Assembly (NCBI GenBank): GCA_003661105.1
Contig: QMVM01000121.1
Location: 1-6,314, forward strand
DNA from: Methanosarcinales archaeon
Lineage (GTDB): Archaea; Halobacteriota; Methanosarcinia; Methanosarcinales; Methanogasteraceae
Length of the DNA stretch: 6,314 bases
Direction of reading: 5' to 3'
Made by a program: the position numbers and the translations under genes. Positions 1 to 6,314 of the stretch are shown one piece after another. The notes below the pieces were generated by a model. The model saw nothing but the letters and a program-made list of their open reading frames with translations, made no database searches and was not told where the DNA came from. Numbering within the stretch: the stretch's first letter is position 1; each line of letters starts with the position of its first letter.

Positions 1-399
1 GAAGACTATCTTTGGGAAATTGGGAGCGGTTCAAATTGGCTCTCGTACCACATAGCTGTTTCATTGGGATTACATCAGTTCTTTTTAGAATTGAAACAAA
101 ACCCGGTCCCTACTTTTGTTGTCTATGATCAACCCAGTCAGGTTTATTTCCCAAAAAAACTTGTAATTCGAGAAGACGACACTGAATTAGATCCTGAATT
201 GATAGATGAAGACATAGAAGCTGTGAGAAAAGTCTTTAAAGTGTTGTCATCTGTTGTAGAGAATAGTAATGGCAGACTTCAGATTATTGTGCTTGACCAT
301 GCTTCAGAAAGCGCGTGGGGTGACATCCAAAATGCGAATTTGGTAGAAGAGTGGCGAGATGGTCGTACGTTAGTTCCTATGGGCTGGTTGAAAAGATGA
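1..399 (+). CDS. DUF3732-type ABC/SMC-like ATPase, C-terminal part (5' truncated)
   Basis: The reading frame is open from the first base, so this is the last 132 residues of a larger protein; an internal TTG at 64 is not a convincing start. The visible part is the C-terminal half of an ABC ATPase head. A signature-like loop lies at visible residues 8-17 (GSGSNWLSYH). A Walker B strand ends at residues 37-47 (PTFVVYDQPSQ, with DQPS where most ABC proteins have DEP/DEA). An H-loop strand (IIVLDHA) places the switch histidine at residue 100. The tail LVEEWRDGR..LVPMGWL is typical, from memory, of DUF3732 proteins. Such proteins are SMC/Rad50-like and often occur in multi-gene accessory cassettes of the ABC-three-component kind, but no partner gene is visible here. 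GC is about 40% (161 of 399 by hand) against roughly 50% in sampled lines of the next gene, which hints at acquired DNA. The family call is fairly secure; a defence role is inference. Confidence 0.8.
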   Translation, partial: EDYLWEIGSGSNWLSYHIAVSLGLHQFFLELKQNPVPTFVVYDQPSQVYFPKKLVIREDDTELDPELIDEDIEAVRKVFKVLSSVVENSNGRLQIIVLDHASESAWGDIQNANLVEEWRDGRTLVPMGWLKR

Positions 400-425
400 T
401 CCAGCAGCACCACAGTTTTGGCAAA

Positions 426-446
426 ATGTTAACACAGTGTTAACAT
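426..446. repeat. 21-bp perfect inverted repeat in a convergent spacer
   Basis: Two 10-base arms (426-435 ATGTTAACAC and 437-446 GTGTTAACAT) are exact reverse complements around a single A at 436. Each arm contains the self-complementary octamer TGTTAACA. The site lies between the ends of two convergent genes. Read on the minus strand it is followed by TTTT, so it could help end the minus-strand operon. An operator or protein-binding site is equally possible. The pattern is seen directly; its function is unknown. Confidence 0.6.
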
Positions 447-453
447 CGATGTT
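442..453. repeat. 12-bp perfect palindrome overlapping the 21-bp inverted repeat
   Basis: AACATCGATGTT is fully self-complementary. It shares its left five bases with the right arm of the preceding inverted repeat, so the two structures exclude each other in a single strand. The rest of the spacer (400-519) has no gene that I can support. Confidence 0.5.
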
Positions 454-519
454 GTGGATACGTCACTCATCCTAATGCCGAAGAGTTCTGTAGCCATATT
501 CGCGAAATTCGAAGACCCC

Positions 520-1854
520 TCAACCCCGTTCACGGTGCGTAAGTTCAAGTTCCCGCAGGAAGACCGCCGCAGTCATGGTATCGCCCAGACCGACCGTGGT
601 TACCGGGTGCTCGCACCAGAGCGACGGCACGATGCAGGCAGAGTAACCACTCAATGTCAGATACACACCATCCCCAATCTTCTTCCCACCAAAATACCCA
701 TGAACCGTTGAACATTCACGAACCCCGGCATCGTTCGGCATCATTCCCAAAACCGCATCAGGGAGCATGTCCTTATCCACATACCCCATCTCTGCGCGTA
801 CGGCAGACGCGGCTGCGCCCGCGGTAAGCGCATTGATCTCGGATGCCGGATCGATATAGGCAGGATCAAAAGTACTCACTATAAAATCCCGGGCGTGGAT
901 GCATAATCTCGACATCCCGAATTCATCGATCGTCTCTACCGATTTTTCGATGATGCTTATTCCTGAAACGTCGGCATCGTCCCCGAGAAACTCTTGTTCG
1001 TTCATTCCGATGCTGTCCACGATACCTGAGATGCTTGCGATCACATAATCCCGGATCCCATCATCTAGAAAATCTCCTGATTCGAAATGCATCAAAAGAT
1101 CCGGGTTTGATGATCTCCACCCGTGTAGTTGCGCTGTGATGCGGCGCATCCGATCTATGTATGTCGATCCATCCGGGTAGCTGCCCTGTAGCATGTGAAG
1201 CCCTGCAACCAGTATGCCATCTATCTCCCTGATATGTGCATCAGAAAAATCCTCGAATGCCGGATCGACGTAGATAGCTATGTTTTTCGGATCATAAGTT
1301 GCTATGAGGCGGTTGTCGCACGGCGCTCTGATCGTCTGGTCGGGCAGTACTACCTCCTCGCCCTTTTTGAAATCGAAGACATGATGTATGGAATCTTTCT
1401 CGACCCTGACGGCATCGCACGGCTTTGATAAAACGATGCCGCCATCCCTGTAAACTGGAATTCGTATAGCGTCCCCTGCAAGCAAGTCTGCCTGTTTTCG
1501 TGACAGGGACGCCACATTCGGGATCACGACTGCGGCTCCGAGTTTGGAGAGGACGTCCGCAGCGATTCCTGCGTTTCCGCCCAGGCGCAGCACTGGTTCA
1601 TCCTTTATCAGAGACGACAACTCCCCGATGGCAGCAGGCAGTTCAAGCTGGTACTCGCCGCCTGTTCCGCGTCTCATGCACACGAGTAGAAGCGTAAGAA
1701 GATCGTCCATGTCGCGGATCAGGTCAATTGATTCCGGAGGATCTGCAATCTTATGGTCTCTCAGATACTGCCCAACCTTTGCACCATCGACGGTACACAC
1801 CGAATCGATGTTAACGTTGTAGCAACAGAGTATCTGTTGTACTTTCACCTTCAT
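520..1854 (-). CDS. pfkC: ADP-dependent phosphofructokinase/glucokinase
   Basis: This 444-residue protein belongs to the ADP-dependent sugar kinase family of the ribokinase fold, which uses ADP rather than ATP to phosphorylate glucose or fructose 6-phosphate in modified archaeal glycolysis; it is expected to be cytosolic. Landmarks are the N-terminal strand QQILCCYNVNIDSV (6-19), LGGNAGIAADVL (91-102), the substrate-lobe stretch ILVAGLHMLQGSYPDG (214-229), HFESG (256-260), the SIGMNEQEF motif (281-289) and the phosphoryl-transfer loop TVGLGDTMTAAVFL (420-433), with D425 as the expected catalytic base. Length fits the family. The start at 1854 is preferred over an upstream ATG at 1878 because it gives an ATGA overlap with the queD stop and a GAGG 4 nt upstream of the start. 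A GTGGE segment (63-67) may hold the Glu linked with glucokinase activity in bifunctional methanogen enzymes, but I could not align it. Substrate preference is therefore open. Confidence 0.9.
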   Translation of the reverse strand: MKVKVQQILCCYNVNIDSVCTVDGAKVGQYLRDHKIADPPESIDLIRDMDDLLTLLLVCMRRGTGGEYQLELPAAIGELSSLIKDEPVLRLGGNAGIAADVLSKLGAAVVIPNVASLSRKQADLLAGDAIRIPVYRDGGIVLSKPCDAVRVEKDSIHHVFDFKKGEEVVLPDQTIRAPCDNRLIATYDPKNIAIYVDPAFEDFSDAHIREIDGILVAGLHMLQGSYPDGSTYIDRMRRITAQLHGWRSSNPDLLMHFESGDFLDDGIRDYVIASISGIVDSIGMNEQEFLGDDADVSGISIIEKSVETIDEFGMSRLCIHARDFIVSTFDPAYIDPASEINALTAGAAASAVRAEMGYVDKDMLPDAVLGMMPNDAGVRECSTVHGYFGGKKIGDGVYLTLSGYSACIVPSLWCEHPVTTVGLGDTMTAAVFLRELELTHRERG

Positions 1855-2324
1855 GCCGCCTCGAGATCCAACATGCATCCTGCGCCCTGCCCAATGCCCT
1901 CATCGATCCGCACCTCTATCCTGTTGACATTTGGGCCCATCCGTGATGCAATCTCGGATGCAAAATACTCGCTCAAGCTCTCTGCGCTCGTTGAATCGGT
2001 CGGAACAAATACGACATCGTCTGCCGGAAACCGGTAGTTTTTCTCGCCGATATCAACGATTACGCCGTCGCCCTCCGTTCTGATCTCTGTGCGGGGGTCG
2101 TTTTTGGCGATGATGACGCGGTGGTCGAGACTGCCGCATATCTCGGCAATCAACTCCTTTAACAGTTCAAAATCAATGATAAACTCATCACTCCGCTCTC
2201 CATGTATCTTCACGCTCACTGCATAAGTATGCCCGTGTAGTCTCCCGCATTTTTGATGGTATGGTATCAGATGGCAGGCAGAAAACCGGAGTTTTGCCAT
2301 CCATCCATTCAGTTCAATCCACAT
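1851..2324 (-). CDS. queD: 6-carboxy-tetrahydropterin synthase / 6-PTPS family protein (QueD type)
   Basis: The 157-residue protein has the T-fold pterin synthase pattern. Zinc ligands are H18 (FSACH), H30 and H32 (LHGHTY). The proposed catalytic Cys is C26, in the C-x3-HGH spacing characteristic of QueD. A SLDHRVI segment supplies D67/H68, and a pterin-anchoring Glu is probably E142 (VRIDEGIG). QueD converts 7,8-dihydroneopterin triphosphate to 6-carboxy-tetrahydropterin, the second step towards preQ0; in archaea preQ0 feeds archaeosine in tRNA. Some archaeal homologues serve pterin or folate-like cofactor synthesis instead, and no queC, queE or folE-type gene is in the window to decide. The start at 2324 is preceded by AAAGGCGAT with suitable spacing; an internal ATG (M9) is less well supported. 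It lies 12 nt after the roadblock gene and overlaps the kinase gene by 4 nt, so translation of the two is probably coupled. Confidence 0.88.
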   Translation of the reverse strand: MWIELNGWMAKLRFSACHLIPYHQKCGRLHGHTYAVSVKIHGERSDEFIIDFELLKELIAEICGSLDHRVIIAKNDPRTEIRTEGDGVIVDIGEKNYRFPADDVVFVPTDSTSAESLSEYFASEIASRMGPNVNRIEVRIDEGIGQGAGCMLDLEAA

Positions 2325-2336
2325 GATAATCGCCTT

Positions 2337-2699
2337 TTAGGTTAGAATCTTCTTAATCTCATCTGCTGCCTTACCAAGTTCCACGAGTACAAGTCCAAGA
2401 CTGATCTCTGACGGGGTGAGCACCACAACCAGTGCTTTTGGTCCGGCACCGATCGCAATCAATTTTCCGTTGTTCGATTCAACGATTACCCGGTCAGGTA
2501 TTCCCTTTTCCAGTTCCGTAGACGCAGTTTCCGCAGCGCCGAGCATCGTTGCAGACATGGCAGCAAACGTCTCGGCATCACCTTTCTGCATACGCGATAC
2601 CATGAGCAACCCATCCCGACTTGCAATCACGCTTGATTCGATACCCCCTGTCTTCATGAGGTCTGATAAAATTATATCCAGCATTTCCGTTGTTGCCAT
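2337..2699 (-). CDS. Roadblock/LC7 domain protein
   Basis: This is a 120-residue single-domain protein with the alternating helix/strand pattern of the roadblock/LC7 family. It has an opening helix (2-16), GGIESSVIASRDGLLM (18-33), a small-residue-rich helix FAAMSATMLGAAETAS (45-60), strands DRVIVESNNGKLIAIGAGPKALVVVL (69-94) and a closing helix LGLVLVELGKAADEI (101-115). Family members such as MglB dimerise and act as scaffolds or regulators of small Ras-like GTPases, or as parts of sensory assemblies. No GTPase gene is in this window. The ATG at 2699 is chosen over the TTG at 2705 because the sequence AGAGG lies at a good distance upstream and the previous gene stops only 2 nt before. The tight spacing with the Cys/His-rich gene suggests that the two products work together. 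The partner and the signal are unknown. Confidence 0.85.
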   Translation of the reverse strand: MATTEMLDIILSDLMKTGGIESSVIASRDGLLMVSRMQKGDAETFAAMSATMLGAAETASTELEKGIPDRVIVESNNGKLIAIGAGPKALVVVLTPSEISLGLVLVELGKAADEIKKILT

Positions 2700-2701
2700 G
2701 A

Positions 2702-3199
2702 TCAATCCTCTGTTAAATCAAAACGTATGATGCATTCCCCGGTCTCATCATACTCGCCAGCATCCTTCCGCCCGCCAAGAACCTTTCGACTTGTAGCGTT
2801 TTGTATCAGGCAGGTTGCGAGAATGCCGACAGGACAGACTCTGGTTGCGGAGATGCCGATCTTCTCACGTACATCCTTTCCGAGATGGTGTTTACAGTGT
2901 TTCGTTGTCAGCACCAGTTCACCATCCGCAAGTTTCACCTTCACATCATCGGCACTCACGCCGCGCTCGAAGAGTAACTGCAATCTCTCGACATCGGTCA
3001 TGTTGGCTATATCCGCATCACCGGAAAGATACTCGATGATCAGTTCCCCATATTCACGCGAGAGATTCCTGATGATCGCCTTGTAGCCATCTCCGAACAT
3101 CTTCTGGGCAGATACCATAAAACCCCTCGAGATGATCATTTCAGACTCGATGAACCGATCGATAGGTTTCCCGGTTCTATCTGCTGACACTCTGTCCAT
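2702..3199 (-). CDS. Uncharacterised Cys/His-rich protein, possibly V4R-like
   Basis: I do not firmly recognise this 165-residue protein. Residues 21-59 form an amphipathic helical segment (FMVSAQKMFGDGYKAIIRNL, then REYGELIIEYL). A helix (70-79) follows, then a beta stretch DDVKVKLADGELVLT (84-98), a cluster HCKHH (101-105), a second cluster VCPVGILATC (121-130) and an end TGECIIRFDL (153-162) with C156. C102, H104, H105, C122, C130 and C156 could bind metal or a thiol ligand. The order of helices, a strand pair and a final acidic-Cys-Phe strand recalls V4R (4-vinyl reductase) domains, which bind small hydrophobic ligands, but this is pattern likeness only. There is no signal peptide or membrane segment. 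It is the first gene of a four-gene operon and is followed 2 nt later by a roadblock gene. No Shine-Dalgarno precedes the ATG; a TATA-like element at -30 to -25 suggests a leaderless transcript. Confidence 0.7.
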   Translation of the reverse strand: MDRVSADRTGKPIDRFIESEMIISRGFMVSAQKMFGDGYKAIIRNLSREYGELIIEYLSGDADIANMTDVERLQLLFERGVSADDVKVKLADGELVLTTKHCKHHLGKDVREKIGISATRVCPVGILATCLIQNATSRKVLGGRKDAGEYDETGECIIRFDLTED

Positions 3200-3215
3200 A
3201 TAGCAATTTTGCTAT
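3200..3215. repeat. Perfect inverted repeat touching the start codon
   Basis: ATAGCAA (3200-3206) and TTGCTAT (3209-3215) are exact reverse complements separated by TT. The repeat directly abuts the ATG at 3199-3197, exactly where a ribosome-binding site would sit. If the transcript is leaderless, this DNA would cover the transcription start region and could be an operator. If it is transcribed, it would form a hairpin at the start codon. Confidence 0.5.
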
Positions 3216-3223
3216 CTGGCGGC

Positions 3224-3237
3224 ACATAACAGTTTCG
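3224..3237 (-). promoter_or_regulatory. Candidate BRE/TATA promoter of the four-gene operon
   Basis: On the minus strand CGAAAC (3237-3232) is followed by TG and then TTATGT (3229-3224). The TATA-like hexamer sits at -30 to -25 relative to the ATG at 3199, the spacing expected for an archaeal core promoter giving a leaderless mRNA. The CGAAAC element is also found directly before the TATA-like box of the 23S rRNA leader. The TATA match is weak, so this is a prediction. Confidence 0.4.
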
Positions 3238-3247
3238 TTGCAACGAA
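3234..3247. repeat. 14-bp perfect palindrome overlapping the BRE
   Basis: TTCGTTGCAACGAA is fully self-complementary and shares bases with the predicted CGAAAC recognition element. This position would suit a repressor or activator that controls access of TFB. The rest of the 94-bp spacer between the cobJ stop and this operon shows only a short CCGG-TC-CCGG repeat near 3282-3291. Confidence 0.45.
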
Positions 3248-3293
3248 GCGGTTAACTTGCTGATTCACCCACTACTTGTGCCCGGTCCCGGAA

Positions 3294-4073
3294 TCAATAA
3301 TCGTACTTTCTGTGATACCCCCTCGGCGTTATGATCCGCTCCCGCCAGATCCTTGATTCGCTGTTTCCGATTATCGCGGTGGTGTGCATATCGACGAAAT
3401 CGTCGTAATCGAGCACGCGCTCAAGCGTTGTCACAACCGCGCGCTCACCATCCCTGTATGCATTCTTTACGAGTCCCACCGGTACCGACCCGGATTTGTG
3501 TCTCCTGACTATCTCTATGCATCTGGCAAAGTTCGTATTCCGGTTCCTGCTCTTTGGATTATAGAGAACGATCACAAAGTCAGAAGCGGCAGCGCTTGAG
3601 ATCCTCTTCTCGATATCCTCCCACGGTGTCAGCAGATCGCTCAGACTGATAGTCGCGAAATCGCTTGTGATCGGAGATCCAAGAATGCTCGCTGCCGCAT
3701 TTGCCGCAGTGACACCAGGGATTACCTGTATTGGGATCTCCGCATCCGCGTTCGTGCCCGCGCCATATTTCTCTGCGATCTCCAGCACGATCCCGGCCAT
3801 GCCATAGACTCCGGAGTCGCCCCCACTTATGATGGATACGGTATTTCCCCCGGATGCCAGTTCCAGCGCGTGTCTGGCGCGGGCAATCTCCTCACCCATT
3901 GAACTGGTTATAACCACTTTTTCCGGCAGCAATGGCTCGATCTGGCCAAGATAGGTGGTGTTACCGATCACATAATCAGATTTTAGGATTGCCTGTTGCG
4001 CGGCGACGGTCATCAAATCCGGATATCCCGGACCGATGCCTACGATGTAGAGTTTACAGTCTTTAATGGACAT
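3294..4073 (-). CDS. cobJ: Cobalt-precorrin-3 / precorrin-3B C17-methyltransferase
   Basis: The 259-residue protein is an SAM-dependent tetrapyrrole methyltransferase of the CobJ/CbiH branch, which methylates C17 with ring contraction during cobalamin corrin-ring synthesis in the cytosol. It shows the N-terminal VGIGPGYPDLMT loop (11-22), the second glycine-rich loop SGGDSGVYGMAG (83-94), VIPGVTAANAAASILGSP (117-134), the CobJ-characteristic LSDLLTPWEDIEKR (144-157), VLYNPKSRNRN (169-179) and the C-terminal ITPRGYHRKY (248-257). Length is normal and all motifs are intact. In methanogens and their relatives the anaerobic (CbiH) reaction is the likely one. An in-frame stop lies just upstream of the ATG at 4073, so no longer start exists. 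An AGAGGA lies about 15 nt upstream, rather far for a ribosome site. No other cobalamin gene is in the window; the gene to its left is unrelated and to its right lies the divergent 23S leader. Confidence 0.95.
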   Translation of the reverse strand: MSIKDCKLYIVGIGPGYPDLMTVAAQQAILKSDYVIGNTTYLGQIEPLLPEKVVITSSMGEEIARARHALELASGGNTVSIISGGDSGVYGMAGIVLEIAEKYGAGTNADAEIPIQVIPGVTAANAAASILGSPITSDFATISLSDLLTPWEDIEKRISSAAASDFVIVLYNPKSRNRNTNFARCIEIVRRHKSGSVPVGLVKNAYRDGERAVVTTLERVLDYDDFVDMHTTAIIGNSESRIWRERIITPRGYHRKYDY

Positions 4074-4124
4074 ATCTTGGTGTCATCGTCCTCTTTCATC
4101 TTATGCGCTTTGGCACCACACCGG

Positions 4125-4138
4125 CGAAACCTTTATCT
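4125..4138 (+). promoter_or_regulatory. Predicted BRE/TATA promoter of the 23S rRNA transcript
   Basis: CGAAAC (4125-4130) directly followed by CTTTATCT (4131-4138) is a good archaeal BRE plus TATA-box pattern. It points towards the 23S gene and predicts a start near 4158-4163, giving a leader of about 140-145 nt. A second AT-rich stretch at 4167-4186 could be a tandem promoter. Its presence directly upstream supports separate transcription of the 23S gene. Confidence 0.55.
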
Positions 4139-4149
4139 TCTACGACTCC

Positions 4150-4176
4150 AACGTAAAAGGGTAGCACTTTTATGTT
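4150..4176 (+). repeat. Imperfect inverted repeat at the predicted rRNA transcription start
   Basis: AACGTAAAAG (4150-4159) and CTTTTATGTT (4167-4176) can pair over 10 positions with one G-U, around a 7-nt loop. Since the predicted start lies inside it, it is more likely a DNA-level element than an RNA hairpin, unless transcription starts further upstream. Confidence 0.35.
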
Positions 4177-4193
4177 ACATAATTTACGATGCA

Positions 4194-4215
4194 TATGGCA
4201 ACCAACGTTGCTATA
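4194..4215 (+). repeat. 23S leader hairpin A
   Basis: TATGGCAAC (4194-4202) pairs with GTTGCTATA (4207-4215) over 9 positions, including one G-U, with loop CAAC. It lies in the predicted transcribed leader of the 23S gene. Confidence 0.45.
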
Positions 4216-4225
4216 GAAGGGTGAA

Positions 4226-4249
4226 GAGCGAGATACCTGTATCTCGCTT
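4226..4249 (+). repeat. 23S leader hairpin B
   Basis: AGCGAGATA (4227-4235) and TATCTCGCT (4240-4248) are perfect complements around loop CCTG, with a possible extra G-U pair at 4226/4249. This is the strongest stem in the leader. It may assist rRNA processing or folding; it does not look like a tRNA. Confidence 0.5.
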
Positions 4250-4273
4250 GATGAAGCCATGTATACGTGCGAC

Positions 4274-4304
4274 CCAGACGCTTACTGAATTAGTAAGACG
4301 GATT

Positions 4305-4308
<4 letters not shown>
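4274..4308 (+). repeat. Nested stem at the 23S 5' boundary
   Basis: CTTAC (4281-4285) pairs with GTAAG (4293-4297) around a 7-nt loop, and outside it CCAGA (4274-4278) can pair with TCTGG (4304-4308). The outer strand reaches into the predicted mature 5' end, so this fold could be a precursor form that competes with the mature 23S helix. Whether the region forms a bulge-helix-bulge processing site cannot be judged without the 3' flank. Confidence 0.3.

Positions 4309-6314
<2,006 letters not shown>

Noticed and set aside
454..711. Plus-strand open frame over the kinase gene end
   Set aside because: Most of it is opposite the well-supported kinase C-terminus; the peptide is low-complexity and unlike any family.
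1195..2037. Several plus-strand open frames opposite the kinase and queD genes
   Set aside because: They are antisense shadows of two genes with intact catalytic motifs, and have no recognisable domains.
2416..3086. Plus-strand open frames opposite the roadblock and Cys/His-rich genes
   Set aside because: They are Ser- and Pro-rich shadow peptides with no family likeness; the minus-strand genes are tightly packed with good start sites.

Overview
The window looks like euryarchaeal DNA, probably from the Methanomicrobia/Halobacteriota side (methanogens, ANME-type methane oxidisers or relatives). The evidence is an archaeal-type 23S rRNA gene, an ADP-dependent sugar kinase of the PfkC/glucokinase family, a QueD-type pterin synthase homologue and a BRE/TATA-like promoter upstream of the rRNA. 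I cannot name the genus from this sequence.

Layout. (1) Bases 1-399 on the + strand are the 3' end of an AT-richer gene (about 40% GC by hand count). It encodes a DUF3732-type ABC/SMC-like ATPase, the sort of protein found in multi-component accessory or defence-like cassettes. (2) Bases 400-519 are a gene-free convergent spacer with overlapping palindromes. (3) Bases 520-3199 on the - strand form a tight four-gene unit, read right to left: a Cys/His-rich protein with possible V4R-like character, a single-domain roadblock/LC7 protein, a QueD/6-PTPS homologue and an ADP-dependent phosphofructokinase/glucokinase. Gaps are 2 nt, 12 nt and a 4-nt ATGA overlap. (4) Bases 3200-3293 hold a likely promoter for that unit, with two perfect palindromes placed on it. 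(5) Bases 3294-4073 on the - strand encode a CobJ/CbiH cobalamin-ring methyltransferase. (6) Bases 4074-4304 are a divergent spacer carrying a BRE/TATA-like promoter facing right and several consecutive hairpins. (7) Bases 4305-6314 on the + strand are the first roughly two thirds of a 23S rRNA gene, cut by the window end.

How it fits together. The minus-strand operon joins a possible sensor/scaffold pair (V4R-like plus roadblock) to two metabolic enzymes, one making a deazapurine/pterin precursor and one phosphorylating sugars with ADP. No established pathway connects these, so either the grouping is functional in an unknown way or they simply share transcription. CobJ acts in the B12 ring pathway; its only neighbours in this window are not cobalamin genes.

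The points most worth a second look are the 23S gene without a 16S or tRNA-Ala upstream (an unlinked rRNA arrangement, unless the contig is chimeric), the palindrome-flanked promoter of the four-gene operon, the unrecognised Cys/His protein next to the roadblock protein, and the DUF3732 gene end, whose partner genes would lie left of the window.
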